DNA of 5,739 nt from Pseudomonadales bacterium (lineage in GTDB: Bacteria; Pseudomonadota; Gammaproteobacteria; Pseudomonadales; Azotimanducaceae): NCBI GenBank assembly GCA_022448765.1, contig JAKUTI010000183.1:1-5739 (forward strand), written 5' to 3'. Below the pieces are notes generated by a model. It searched no databases. It had not been told where the DNA came from and was given only the letters and a program-made list of their open reading frames with translations. Positions 1-5,739 of this stretch are shown piece after piece. The position numbers and the translations under genes were made by a program. Every line of letters begins with the position of its first letter. Within the stretch, counting starts at the first letter, position 1.

Positions 1-778
1 GTGATTGAATTTGTTCGCAGAGTTCTGCGTGTCCTTCACGAGCAAACATCTTTTGATAGACCGGAGCCATGACGTAGGTGAGCAGTTCGCGTTGGTAACG
101 TTCGCGAACCAGCTCGTAATCCTCAGTGACTGTTGACCGAAAAAAGATCACGAATTCAAAATTGTCGAGCGATCGGCCTACGAGGCGAGCGCCCGCGGCA
201 ACCTGCTCCTTAGCGTGCGCAAGGTCGCTCGTGCTAACGAAGTTTAAGATAACGCCATCCGCAATTTCCCCTGCAAGTTGCAACATGTGGTCGTTCAGGG
301 CCGCAAGATAAATTGGAACATCCGATTTCGGGAGCATCGCTAAGGAAGCCCTGCGATATAACCACCGACCGGATTCCGTTGTCACGCGCTCCCCAGCCAA
401 GAATCGGCGGACCAGTTCAACACATTCGCGAGTCAGGCTCAGGGGGGAGTTGCCCCACGGCGTGGCATGCCAGTCTTGAATAATGATCGGTGTGCTGGTT
501 CCCAGTCCGAGTACGAATCCGTCGGGTGCAATCTGGCTGAGGCTGGCAGCCGTCATGGCAAGCAACAATGGGTCACGCGTTTGCATCGGAAAGATGGCCG
601 ACCCGACTCGGCCTTTGGTCAACGCGCCAGCGATGCAAGCGGCTGAGGTGACGGCGTCTGCACCGTTAATTTCAGAGACCCATGCCCCTTCCCAGCCGAG
701 CGATTCTGCGTGTTGGACAATGTCGACGCTTTCAGCGATCGAACGGCCACATTGAGAAAGATCGAGGCGCGGAAACAT
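1..778 (-). CDS. LLM-class (luciferase-like) flavin/F420-dependent oxidoreductase, C-terminus cut by the window edge
   Basis: The reverse strand reads open from the ATG at 778-776 to the left edge, giving 259 residues without a stop. Seen: an opening strand-helix unit ending in SLGWEGAWVSE (residues 26-36), a DPLLLAMTAASLSQ helix (69-82), the GLGTSTP turn (91-97) followed by a tryptophan-histidine pair (103-104), and VPIYLAALNDHMLQLAGEIADGVILN in the second half of the barrel (starting near residue 165). This order is typical of bacterial luciferase-like TIM-barrel proteins, and the LGTS/P turn is frequent in the F420-using branch. Family members are usually about 330-350 residues, so some 70-90 are missing beyond the window. 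The ATG at 778 was chosen because the frame upstream offers no ATG, GTG or TTG for at least 18 codons. No Shine-Dalgarno precedes it and the first beta strand is short. The gene is divergent from the crotonase-family gene. The cofactor (FMN or F420) and substrate cannot be told from sequence; it could be a monooxygenase or a hydride-transfer reductase. Confidence 0.85.
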   Translation of the reverse strand, partial: MFPRLDLSQCGRSIAESVDIVQHAESLGWEGAWVSEINGADAVTSAACIAGALTKGRVGSAIFPMQTRDPLLLAMTAASLSQIAPDGFVLGLGTSTPIIIQDWHATPWGNSPLSLTRECVELVRRFLAGERVTTESGRWLYRRASLAMLPKSDVPIYLAALNDHMLQLAGEIADGVILNFVSTSDLAHAKEQVAAGARLVGRSLDNFEFVIFFRSTVTEDYELVRERYQRELLTYVMAPVYQKMFAREGHAELCEQIQS

Positions 779-784
779 CTGAAG

Positions 785-790
785 ATCATA
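785..790 (-). promoter_or_regulatory. Possible -10 hexamer (TATGAT) for the LLM gene
   Basis: TATGAT on the reverse strand ends 6 nt before the ATG of the LLM gene. If used, transcription would begin at about the start codon and give a leaderless message, which fits the missing Shine-Dalgarno. No convincing -35 box lies at the expected distance (CGCGAA). Weak, short-motif evidence only. Confidence 0.25.
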
Positions 791-828
791 CCGTAAAGGC
801 CGCCGATTTCGCGGATGCCAGAAGGCGT

Positions 829-834
829 TATGAT
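829..834 (+). promoter_or_regulatory. Possible -10 hexamer (TATGAT) for the crotonase-SDR pair
   Basis: TATGAT matches the sigma-70 -10 consensus at five of six positions. It lies 24 nt before the crotonase-family ATG, leaving a predicted leader of about 18 nt that contains the ribosome binding site. No good TTGACA-like element is seen 16-18 nt upstream. Short-motif evidence only. Confidence 0.25.
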
Positions 835-844
835 GGGGCGCATT

Positions 845-854
845 GGAAGGGGAA
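845..854 (+). promoter_or_regulatory. Ribosome binding site that decides the crotonase-family start
   Basis: The purine run GGAAGGGGAA lies 4-9 nt before the ATG at 859. It supports that start over the ATG at 682 in the same frame, whose extra 59 residues lie antisense to the LLM gene and look nothing like a crotonase N-terminus. Confidence 0.7.
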
Positions 855-858
855 TGTT

Positions 859-1803
859 ATGGAATTAAGGGATGTCTTGTATGAAACGGACGATCGGCTG
901 GCGTACATCACGCTCAATCGGCCGGAAAAACTAAATGCCCTCAGCAACAACCTGCGTGGGGAGCTCATGGAAGCGATGCGGGAGGGCGAGGCCGATGACC
1001 AGATTGGCGTAATTGTGCTGAGAGCCGCGGGACGATCGTTTTCGGCGGGCTACGACCTGACGCCAGCTCGATCGGCTGACGATGATCTATTTGTTGACCC
1101 TCGATCGAAACTCCCTCGGACCGGTACGACCCATCCGGGAAATCAACAATGGGCGAGACACGTGGTCATGACGAACTGGACGATATGGGAACTTGCCAAG
1201 CCCGTGGTCGCTCAAATTCAAGGCCATTGTCTGGCTGGTGGAACCGAGTTGGCGTCGGTGTGCGATTTTCGAATCGTCGCTGAAGACGCACAGATTGGGT
1301 ATCCCCCAGTCCGAGCCATGACGACCATGGACATGATGTGGACGCCTTGGTTGCTTCCTCCTGCTAAGGCTCGGGAATTTGCTTACGTAGGTGATTCGTT
1401 TTCCGGAAACGAGATGGAAAGGCTAGGGTGGGCGAATTACGCCGTGGCGAAAGACGAGTTGGGGGAATTTACGGAAAAATTCGCTCGCCGGATGGCGCAT
1501 GTGGACAATGAAATGTTGATGTACTCCAAGCGTTCGGTTAATCGTCAATACGAAACGATGGGTATCCGTGAAGGTTTGCACTCGGGAACGGAGATACAGG
1601 CGCTGAGCGCTATGCGTGCGGCCGGATCTGAATGGGGCCGGCGGGTACGTGATGAGGGCCTCAAGGCTGCATTGGAATGGCGTGATGGTCCGTTTCGGGA
1701 CTTTCGTGGGGCCTACGAAAGCGCGCCCAAAGACCGTCCCGTTGCAGGTATGGAACCGCAAAAAAAGGCCGACCAGTCGGGCAGTGGATACGGTGAGGAT
1801 TGA
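859..1803 (+). CDS. Enoyl-CoA hydratase/isomerase (crotonase) family protein
   Basis: The product has 314 residues, longer than the usual 255-270 of the family, with a polar C-terminal extension from about residue 270. Seen: RLAYITLNRPEKLNALS (13-29), the first oxyanion-hole segment FSAGYDL (61-67), and the second oxyanion-hole segment HCLAGGTELASVCDFRIV (123-140). E130 sits where rat mitochondrial hydratase has its catalytic Glu144. The next segment, AQIGYPPVRA (144-153), has proline at the position matching Glu164 (FGQPEI in classical hydratases). A standard two-glutamate hydration is therefore doubtful. The fold also supports isomerase, hydrolase, decarboxylase and C-C bond chemistry on CoA thioesters, and any of these is possible. 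The start is fixed by a strong Shine-Dalgarno (845-854). The SDR gene follows after 6 nt, so the two are very likely cotranscribed. An A7 run at 1760-1766 lies near the 3' end, in the variable tail. Family assignment is firm; the reaction is unknown. Confidence 0.9.
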   Translation: MELRDVLYETDDRLAYITLNRPEKLNALSNNLRGELMEAMREGEADDQIGVIVLRAAGRSFSAGYDLTPARSADDDLFVDPRSKLPRTGTTHPGNQQWARHVVMTNWTIWELAKPVVAQIQGHCLAGGTELASVCDFRIVAEDAQIGYPPVRAMTTMDMMWTPWLLPPAKAREFAYVGDSFSGNEMERLGWANYAVAKDELGEFTEKFARRMAHVDNEMLMYSKRSVNRQYETMGIREGLHSGTEIQALSAMRAAGSEWGRRVRDEGLKAALEWRDGPFRDFRGAYESAPKDRPVAGMEPQKKADQSGSGYGED

Positions 1804-1809
1804 ACGGTC

Positions 1810-2583
1810 ATGGTGCGACTTGACGGAAAAACGGCACTAATCACAGGGGCTGCTAGCGGAATAGGTAGAGCGAGCGCGGAACGGATGGCGACCGAAGGTG
1901 CAGCGATTATGTGCGCGGATATCGATGGCGACGGGGCGGAACAAACAGCCCTAACCATCGAGCAGCGTGGTGGCAACGCTTCCTTCCTAGCGCTTGACGT
2001 GTCGTCGGAGTCGGAGGTTAAAGGAGCCGTGGAAAAAACGGTCCATGAACTGGGTGGTCTCGATATTCTTTTCAACAATGCGGGCGTTGGCGGCGGCGAT
2101 TTCGGTTGGGACGGGACCATTGCTATCAACTTGAGTGGGGTTTACTACGGGTTGTTTTATGGCGTACCCGTCATGGTTGAACGAGGTGGAGGGGCCGTCA
2201 TTAATACTGCGTCGATTGCGGGGTTAGTGGGTCTTACGTTGGGCTCTCTATCCGAAGACCAACCGGTCGAAATGGCGCCTGGGACCGGTGCATATATCGC
2301 CGCGAAGCACGGTGTGGCAGGACTAACCAAACAATTTGCCGTGGCCTTCGGCGCGAAAGGCGTCCGGGTCAACGCCATCGCGCCTGGCTATATCGAAACG
2401 CCCATGACCGAGGGTATTCGAGACATTGATGGCGCTACCGACTATCTAAGGTCGTTGCACCCACTGGGCCGTCTAGGACAGCCCGAAGAAATTGCAGCCG
2501 CGGCTGCGTTCTTGGCTAGCGACGAAGCGAGTTTTATTAACGGGATTGTTCTTCCGGTAGATGGCGGTTATACGGCGCGTTAG
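1810..2583 (+). CDS. SDR family NAD(P)-dependent oxidoreductase
   Basis: A complete classical short-chain dehydrogenase of 257 residues, the normal length. Seen: the nucleotide-binding TGAASGIG (12-19); D37 after the second strand, which usually favours NAD over NADP; the NNAG motif (89-92); N107 in the INLSG stretch; S135 in INTAS; and Y162 with K166 in the YxxxK motif. Together these form the Asn-Ser-Tyr-Lys active site. The C-terminal part has VNAIAPGYIETPMT (187-200) and ends DGGYTAR. The gap between the catalytic Ser and Tyr is 27 residues instead of the usual 13, because of an insertion around 140-158 (LTLGSLSEDQPVEMAPGTG) in the substrate region. The reaction should be reversible alcohol/ketone oxidation, plausibly of a 3-hydroxyacyl-CoA or a cyclic alcohol given the crotonase gene just upstream, but the substrate is inferred. 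A GAGGA at 1795-1799 may serve as ribosome binding site. Convergent with the minus-strand operon. Confidence 0.94.
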   Translation: MVRLDGKTALITGAASGIGRASAERMATEGAAIMCADIDGDGAEQTALTIEQRGGNASFLALDVSSESEVKGAVEKTVHELGGLDILFNNAGVGGGDFGWDGTIAINLSGVYYGLFYGVPVMVERGGGAVINTASIAGLVGLTLGSLSEDQPVEMAPGTGAYIAAKHGVAGLTKQFAVAFGAKGVRVNAIAPGYIETPMTEGIRDIDGATDYLRSLHPLGRLGQPEEIAAAAAFLASDEASFINGIVLPVDGGYTAR

Positions 2584-2627
2584 CCGACTGAAAGCAATGT
2601 GTCGCGGACCGGGGATAACACGTTGGG

Positions 2628-2948
2628 CTAAAGAGTTTTTTTGCTGGAGACGGTGAGCCAGGCGTCGACTTCGTCTCGGCAACGAAGTGCTTCGATGTCG
2701 GGTTCTGAGTAAAGCGTCGTCTCATAGCGCGATGGGTTTGCATCGTGGACCGTTTCATTGCAGCGTTTTTGCATGTGCGCGTAGAGCAGACCGGAGTGCG
2801 AGTCGGCCTCGAAATCCATGAATCGACATAAACAGCTTTCGACGTTTTTTTGGTACGAAGCGTTGGCTTCAAGGTCAGATTCTTCGAACGTGCATGCGGT
2901 AAAACCGAGCGTCCATAGGGCGATGCCGAAATGTCGTCGATTGACCAC
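2628..2948 (-). CDS. Small putative lipoprotein with Tat-like signal and paired cysteines, family not recognised
   Basis: I do not recognise this 106-residue product. It starts with GTG only 2 nt after the TGA of the dioxygenase gene, suggesting translational coupling; there is no clear Shine-Dalgarno and no nearby ATG. Residues 1-19 look like an export signal: RRHF (4-7) matches the RRxF core of Tat signals, a short hydrophobic stretch follows (GIALWTLGF), and FTAC ends in C19, a loose lipobox with Phe in place of the usual Leu at -3. The mature part is hydrophilic and has four more cysteines: C39 and C41 as a CxC pair, C63 and C90. These could form disulphides or bind metal. No CxxCH haem motif is present. 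It is the last gene of the minus-strand run and ends with an A7 tract. An alternative is a chance open frame, but the composition, tight spacing and signal-like N-terminus argue for a gene. The competing frame at 2537-2872 is much less protein-like. Confidence 0.55.
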   Translation of the reverse strand: MVNRRHFGIALWTLGFTACTFEESDLEANASYQKNVESCLCRFMDFEADSHSGLLYAHMQKRCNETVHDANPSRYETTLYSEPDIEALRCRDEVDAWLTVSSKKTL

Positions 2949-2950
2949 CG

Positions 2951-3754
2951 TCAGACGGGTTCGTTGCCCTGGATGACGATACGGGACATGGATCGGGGTT
3001 CGTCGTAGTCGAGGATGGCGGTATGCATCACGGAACGATTATCCCAGATGAGCAAGTCGCCCGGTGACCACCGATGGCGGTACGTGAATTCCTCGGCGAC
3101 GGCATGCAGCCAAAGGGGCCACAGTAAACGTTCGCTTGCGTGCTCGGTCACGTCGATGACGTGCGATGTAAATTCGGGGTTTACGTAGAGCGCTTTCCGG
3201 CCGGTTTCATCGTGTGTACGTACGACGGGATGCACTGAATCGGGGACGTGTTCGCCAAATCCTTTGCCGACGTGAAAAGCGCTCAGACCCACGAGTTCCT
3301 CTTGTGTTGCCAGGTGCCGGCGGAACATCCGGCGCTTATCACGGGACGCGCGATCGAGTGATTCGTACGCGAGATGTTGATTGGCGTAGCCGGTGTCACC
3401 GCCCGAACCCGGGACCCTTTGCGCGTGCAACATGGTGATCCTCGGCGGTGTTGGGTGCCACGTCATGTCGGAATGCCACGCGCCGAAGCCCTTACCTTTC
3501 ACTTTGCCTTGATTCGCGAGCGTCTGAACGTAAGGGTTTGGGTGCGCCATGGAAGACGGATGTGTCATGAGGTCGCCCCAGCCGTGTCCGAAATCCATCA
3601 GTTGTTCCGACGTTAACTGCTGCTTTGTGATGACGAGCAGTTGATGTTCGAGAAGCAATCCACGTAATTCGCCCGCCGCGCGGTCCCCGTCTTTCGCCAG
3701 GTTGAGTTGACCGACCCTCAAGCCCATTGCAGGTGCTGCCGATTCCAATTTCAT
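2951..3754 (-). CDS. TauD/TfdA-family Fe(II)/2-oxoglutarate-dependent dioxygenase
   Basis: The product has 267 residues, close to the 280 or so of E. coli TauD. Seen: the iron-binding HxD in WHSDMTW (H94, D96), the distal histidine H244 in DNRSVMHTA, T121 in GGDT at the place of the TauD 2-oxoglutarate-contacting threonine, and R254 and R258 at the positions of TauD Arg266 and Arg270. HPVVRTHDETGRKALYVNPEF (175-195) closely resembles the matching TauD block. All residues needed for iron and 2-oxoglutarate binding are therefore present, and the enzyme should couple 2-oxoglutarate decarboxylation to substrate hydroxylation in the cytoplasm; no signal peptide is seen. The substrate is open: sulfonates, aryloxyacids and many other small acids are known for this family, and no sulfonate transport genes are in view. 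The gene lies 12 nt after the GMC small-subunit gene and 2 nt before the small lipoprotein gene, so it is almost surely part of that operon. Confidence 0.94.
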   Translation of the reverse strand: MKLESAAPAMGLRVGQLNLAKDGDRAAGELRGLLLEHQLLVITKQQLTSEQLMDFGHGWGDLMTHPSSMAHPNPYVQTLANQGKVKGKGFGAWHSDMTWHPTPPRITMLHAQRVPGSGGDTGYANQHLAYESLDRASRDKRRMFRRHLATQEELVGLSAFHVGKGFGEHVPDSVHPVVRTHDETGRKALYVNPEFTSHVIDVTEHASERLLWPLWLHAVAEEFTYRHRWSPGDLLIWDNRSVMHTAILDYDEPRSMSRIVIQGNEPV

Positions 3755-3766
3755 GATGCGGACCCG

Positions 3767-4255
3767 TTAGACATCAACCTCTCGATAGAGTTTGCCGCGG
3801 CGACGAACGGGTTCTAGCAACGTCCAATCACCTTCTTCGACGGTAAACCCCTCTGGAAACGGAGGTCGAAGCTCCATCCCGAGCGCTTTCATGACGCGAT
3901 CATCGCGGTAGTAACACTGCGCGATAATGCGGACCAACGTGCGTAAGAACGGGTTTAATGCTTGACTCAGTTTTTCCACCATAACGCGCTGATCGCTAGC
4001 GATGAGATCGGCAAAGCCGACACCGTTGTGGTTCCGCATCGATTGTTGATTGATGTCCTCAAGACCCGAAGCGACTATATCGGCGTCTGGATGTACTGTA
4101 ACGAGGATATCCTTAAAGATTAAAGGGTCGTTTGCGCCTGGCGTATCGTAGTCCTTGCTGGCGGGGATTATCGATCCGACCAGTGCGCGTAGTATTTCGC
4201 GTTGCGGCTCTGATAAAGGCAAATCGCTTGCTAATAGCGTTTCTTGGTTGCTCAT
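3767..4255 (-). CDS. Gluconate 2-dehydrogenase subunit 3 family protein (GMC small subunit)
   Basis: The 162-residue product has the features of the small partner of membrane-linked or periplasmic GMC dehydrogenases: an N-terminal LSEPQREILRALVGSIIPAS (14-33), QCYYRDDRVMKALG (113-126), RPPFP (130-134) and EGDWTLLEPVRRRG (141-154). Family members commonly start with a Tat signal that can carry the folded flavoprotein subunit across the membrane. This one starts MSNQETLLASDLP and has neither an arginine pair nor a hydrophobic stretch, so by sequence it stays in the cytoplasm unless another protein carries it. An upstream alternative start is unlikely, because the ATG at 4255 lies only 9 nt after the stop of the GMC gene. 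The close spacing and known pairing of the families point to a complex with that GMC protein. Its role is probably folding or stability of the large subunit rather than catalysis. Confidence 0.9.
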   Translation of the reverse strand: MSNQETLLASDLPLSEPQREILRALVGSIIPASKDYDTPGANDPLIFKDILVTVHPDADIVASGLEDINQQSMRNHNGVGFADLIASDQRVMVEKLSQALNPFLRTLVRIIAQCYYRDDRVMKALGMELRPPFPEGFTVEEGDWTLLEPVRRRGKLYREVDV

Positions 4256-4264
4256 GATCGCGTC

Positions 4265-5739
4265 TCAGTCGAACAGTGTAGTGAGGCGTTTTTTGATGGT
4301 GTCGCCGATATAAAGCGACAAAGCCTGAATGGTTCGAGTTGGATTGACGCCCGCTGAGGTCACGAAAATGCTGCCATCGACGATAAATAGATTCCGCACG
4401 TCGTGACTGCGGCCCCATTCGTTGACAACTGACTTTTCGGGGTCGGTTCCCATGCGCGCTGTCCCCATCAAATGCCAGCCGCCCACGCCGATCGGTGCTT
4501 GGGTCAGGACGTCGGTCGCCCCAGCCGCCTCGAGTATTTCGGTACCCCGGTCGATCGCATAGTCAAGCATACGGCGACTGTTATCCGACAACTTGTACGA
4601 AATTTTTGGTGCAGGGATACCATCGCTGTCTGTGAGCTTTGGGTCGAGGGTGACCGTGTTGTGGAGTTCAGGTAAGTCTTCACAGATAGCGACCATGCCC
4701 GTTATACGATTGAAAAGTTCGCGATATTTTTCGTGGTGGCCTTCGCCCCATGGAATCCGACCGGAGAGCATTCCAGTTACGGCTGTTGCGACGGGGCCAC
4801 GACCGCGCGTGATCTCGTAGGTAAAGCCCCGGACAAAATCCCTCGAGCGATCTGTTTCATAAAATTGTTGGCTCCAAATGCAATTGCCTGGACCCATGTA
4901 GCCGTCTAAAGGCTTGTCGAAAACGCCGTGGATCGCTGCGTAGGGATGAAACATGAGGTTTTTTCCCACGAGGCCGTTGCGATTTGCTAGTCCGTTTGGG
5001 AAACGTTGTGATACCGAATTCAGTAGGATGCGAGGGGTGCCTACGCCGTTACAGGCCAGTACCACGACTTCTGCCGCCTGGAACCGCTCGTTGCCGTCGC
5101 CATCGTAATAGGTCACGCCCGATGCCATGTCGTTTTCGTTGACGGTAATTTCGCGAACGCGACACCGGGTCCACACTTCGACCCCCGCACGTATCGCGTG
5201 CGGCCAGTACGTGATGTCGGAACTCGCCTTGGCGCCTTGAGCACACCCAATCGTGCACGCACCAAGGTTGGCGCATTTGTCGCGTCCGTCGTAGGCCGCG
5301 GATGCGATGGCGGAGTCTGATGGCCACCAATGCCAGCCCATCGCGTTGAACCCTTTACCCAGAACTTGACCGGACTTGCCTAAGGGCAGGGGCGGCATCA
5401 CGGCGGGTTTCGGCGGGTAGGCCGGATCACCCGCAAGTCCCGAAACCCCCATCATTTTATCGTTTTCGGCGTAGTAGGGCTCCAGGTCGTTATAGCCTAG
5501 GGGCCAATCATCGGCTACGCCGTCGAGTGTTTTTACCCGAAAATCCGAGGGATGGAATCTCGGATAATGGCCCGCGTAAAGGATGGTGCTGCCACCGACA
5601 CCGTTGAAATTTGCGACCGCGATGGGTGAATCTTGATCATTGACGGGGTAGTCGGTAACGCGTTTTCGCTGGTTTGGGCTGATGCTGAAGTCGCTGTATT
5701 GCCGCGATTCCCAATCTTTGCTGGAAGTTGTGTACTCTG
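4265..5739 (-). CDS. GMC family FAD-dependent oxidoreductase, large subunit, N-terminus beyond the window edge
   Basis: The frame is open from the right edge to the TGA at 4267-4265, giving 490 visible residues (numbered here from the first full codon at 5737). The ATG at 5455 is internal: upstream of it the frame encodes FNGVGGSTILYAGHYPRFHP (44-63), a conserved GMC segment. The N-terminal GxGxxG FAD fold, likely 50-80 residues, is missing. Other features: a cysteine group, C155, C161 and C165, in CANLGACTIGCAQGAK; the FAD-domain strand VVVLACNGVGTPRILLNS (130-147 of the part after 5455); and the C-terminal GMC domain with WHLMGTARMG (H422) and GVNPT (N465), where the catalytic His and its His/Asn partner lie. 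The gene is followed at 9 nt by the small-subunit gene. It should oxidise an alcohol, sugar, polyol or sterol and pass electrons to a carrier. The cysteine group resembles the region that holds an Fe-S cluster in some related dehydrogenases, but cluster binding is not certain here. Substrate unknown. Confidence 0.95.
   Translation of the reverse strand, partial: EYTTSSKDWESRQYSDFSISPNQRKRVTDYPVNDQDSPIAVANFNGVGGSTILYAGHYPRFHPSDFRVKTLDGVADDWPLGYNDLEPYYAENDKMMGVSGLAGDPAYPPKPAVMPPLPLGKSGQVLGKGFNAMGWHWWPSDSAIASAAYDGRDKCANLGACTIGCAQGAKASSDITYWPHAIRAGVEVWTRCRVREITVNENDMASGVTYYDGDGNERFQAAEVVVLACNGVGTPRILLNSVSQRFPNGLANRNGLVGKNLMFHPYAAIHGVFDKPLDGYMGPGNCIWSQQFYETDRSRDFVRGFTYEITRGRGPVATAVTGMLSGRIPWGEGHHEKYRELFNRITGMVAICEDLPELHNTVTLDPKLTDSDGIPAPKISYKLSDNSRRMLDYAIDRGTEILEAAGATDVLTQAPIGVGGWHLMGTARMGTDPEKSVVNEWGRSHDVRNLFIVDGSIFVTSAGVNPTRTIQALSLYIGDTIKKRLTTLFD

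Noticed and set aside
619..843. 74-codon minus-strand frame starting at 843, overlapping the LLM start.
   Set aside because: Its sequence is not protein-like past the overlap, and it reads another frame of the well-supported LLM gene. A frameshift joining the two was considered, but the upstream part adds no LLM-like beta strand.
682..858. N-terminal extension of the crotonase-family gene from an ATG at 682.
   Set aside because: It lies antisense to the LLM coding region, does not resemble the family, and the ATG at 859 has a strong ribosome binding site.
1760..1766. A7 run near the crotonase-family 3' end as a slippage or frameshift site.
   Set aside because: The frame is intact to its stop and the SDR start follows normally. 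A slip would only change a short variable tail, and no conserved sequence was seen in the alternative frame.
2584..2642. Possible terminator between the convergent SDR and lipoprotein genes, with a T7 run at 2636-2642.
   Set aside because: No stem of useful length precedes the T run; only 3-bp inverted matches such as GTC-GCG-GAC and AAC-AC-GTT were found. The T run is also the AAA-AAA codons of the minus-strand gene.
4113..4418. Minus-strand frame of 101 codons bridging the GMC and small-subunit genes.
   Set aside because: It is an alternative frame of two genes with clear family motifs and has an arginine-rich, non-protein-like composition.
170..4557. CGATCG palindromes at 170, 736, 891, 1033, 1069, 1102, 3351 and 4552, more than the one or two expected by chance.
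   Set aside because: Most lie in coding sequence without regular spacing, and there is no GCGATCGC (HIP1-type) octamer. Codon choice in a GC-rich genome is a sufficient explanation without a genome-wide count.

Overview
This window comes from a bacterial chromosome of moderately high GC (mid-50s per cent by eye). The gene content is an accessory-metabolism mix: a luciferase-like flavin/F420 oxidoreductase, a crotonase-fold protein, a short-chain dehydrogenase, a two-subunit GMC oxidoreductase and a TauD-type dioxygenase. This would fit an environmental proteobacterium or similar degrader, but nothing seen here (no rRNA, tRNA or marker gene) fixes the taxon. No mobile element, CRISPR array, tRNA or long repeat was seen.

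Layout. (1) Positions 1-778, minus strand: a luciferase-like (LLM class) oxidoreductase whose C-terminus runs off the left edge. (2) Positions 779-858: a short divergent intergenic region with a TATGAT -10-like hexamer on each strand. (3) Positions 859-2583, plus strand: an enoyl-CoA hydratase/isomerase-family gene and an SDR gene, 6 nt apart, very likely one transcript. (4) Positions 2584-2627: a 44-nt convergent gap without a clear terminator. (5) Positions 2628-5739, minus strand: a tight gene run, in transcription order GMC oxidoreductase (5' end beyond the right edge), gluconate-2-dehydrogenase subunit-3-like protein, TauD/TfdA-type Fe(II)/2-oxoglutarate dioxygenase, and a small unrecognised cysteine-containing putative lipoprotein. 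Gaps are 9, 12 and 2 nt.

How the genes may work together. The GMC flavoprotein and its small subunit should form an alcohol/polyol/sterol-type dehydrogenase. The dioxygenase would hydroxylate or cleave a small organic substrate. On the other side, the crotonase-fold protein and the SDR look like steps on an acyl-CoA, and the LLM protein adds a flavin- or F420-dependent redox step. Together they suggest oxidative breakdown or tailoring of an unknown carbon compound. The substrate is not readable from sequence, and the link between the two strand blocks is only by proximity.

The most interesting point is the minus-strand cassette. The GMC small subunit lacks the Tat signal its family often carries, and no haem c motif (CxxCH) is seen in the visible genes. 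Instead, the last gene encodes a roughly 106-residue protein with an RRxF motif followed by a lipobox-like cysteine and four further cysteines.
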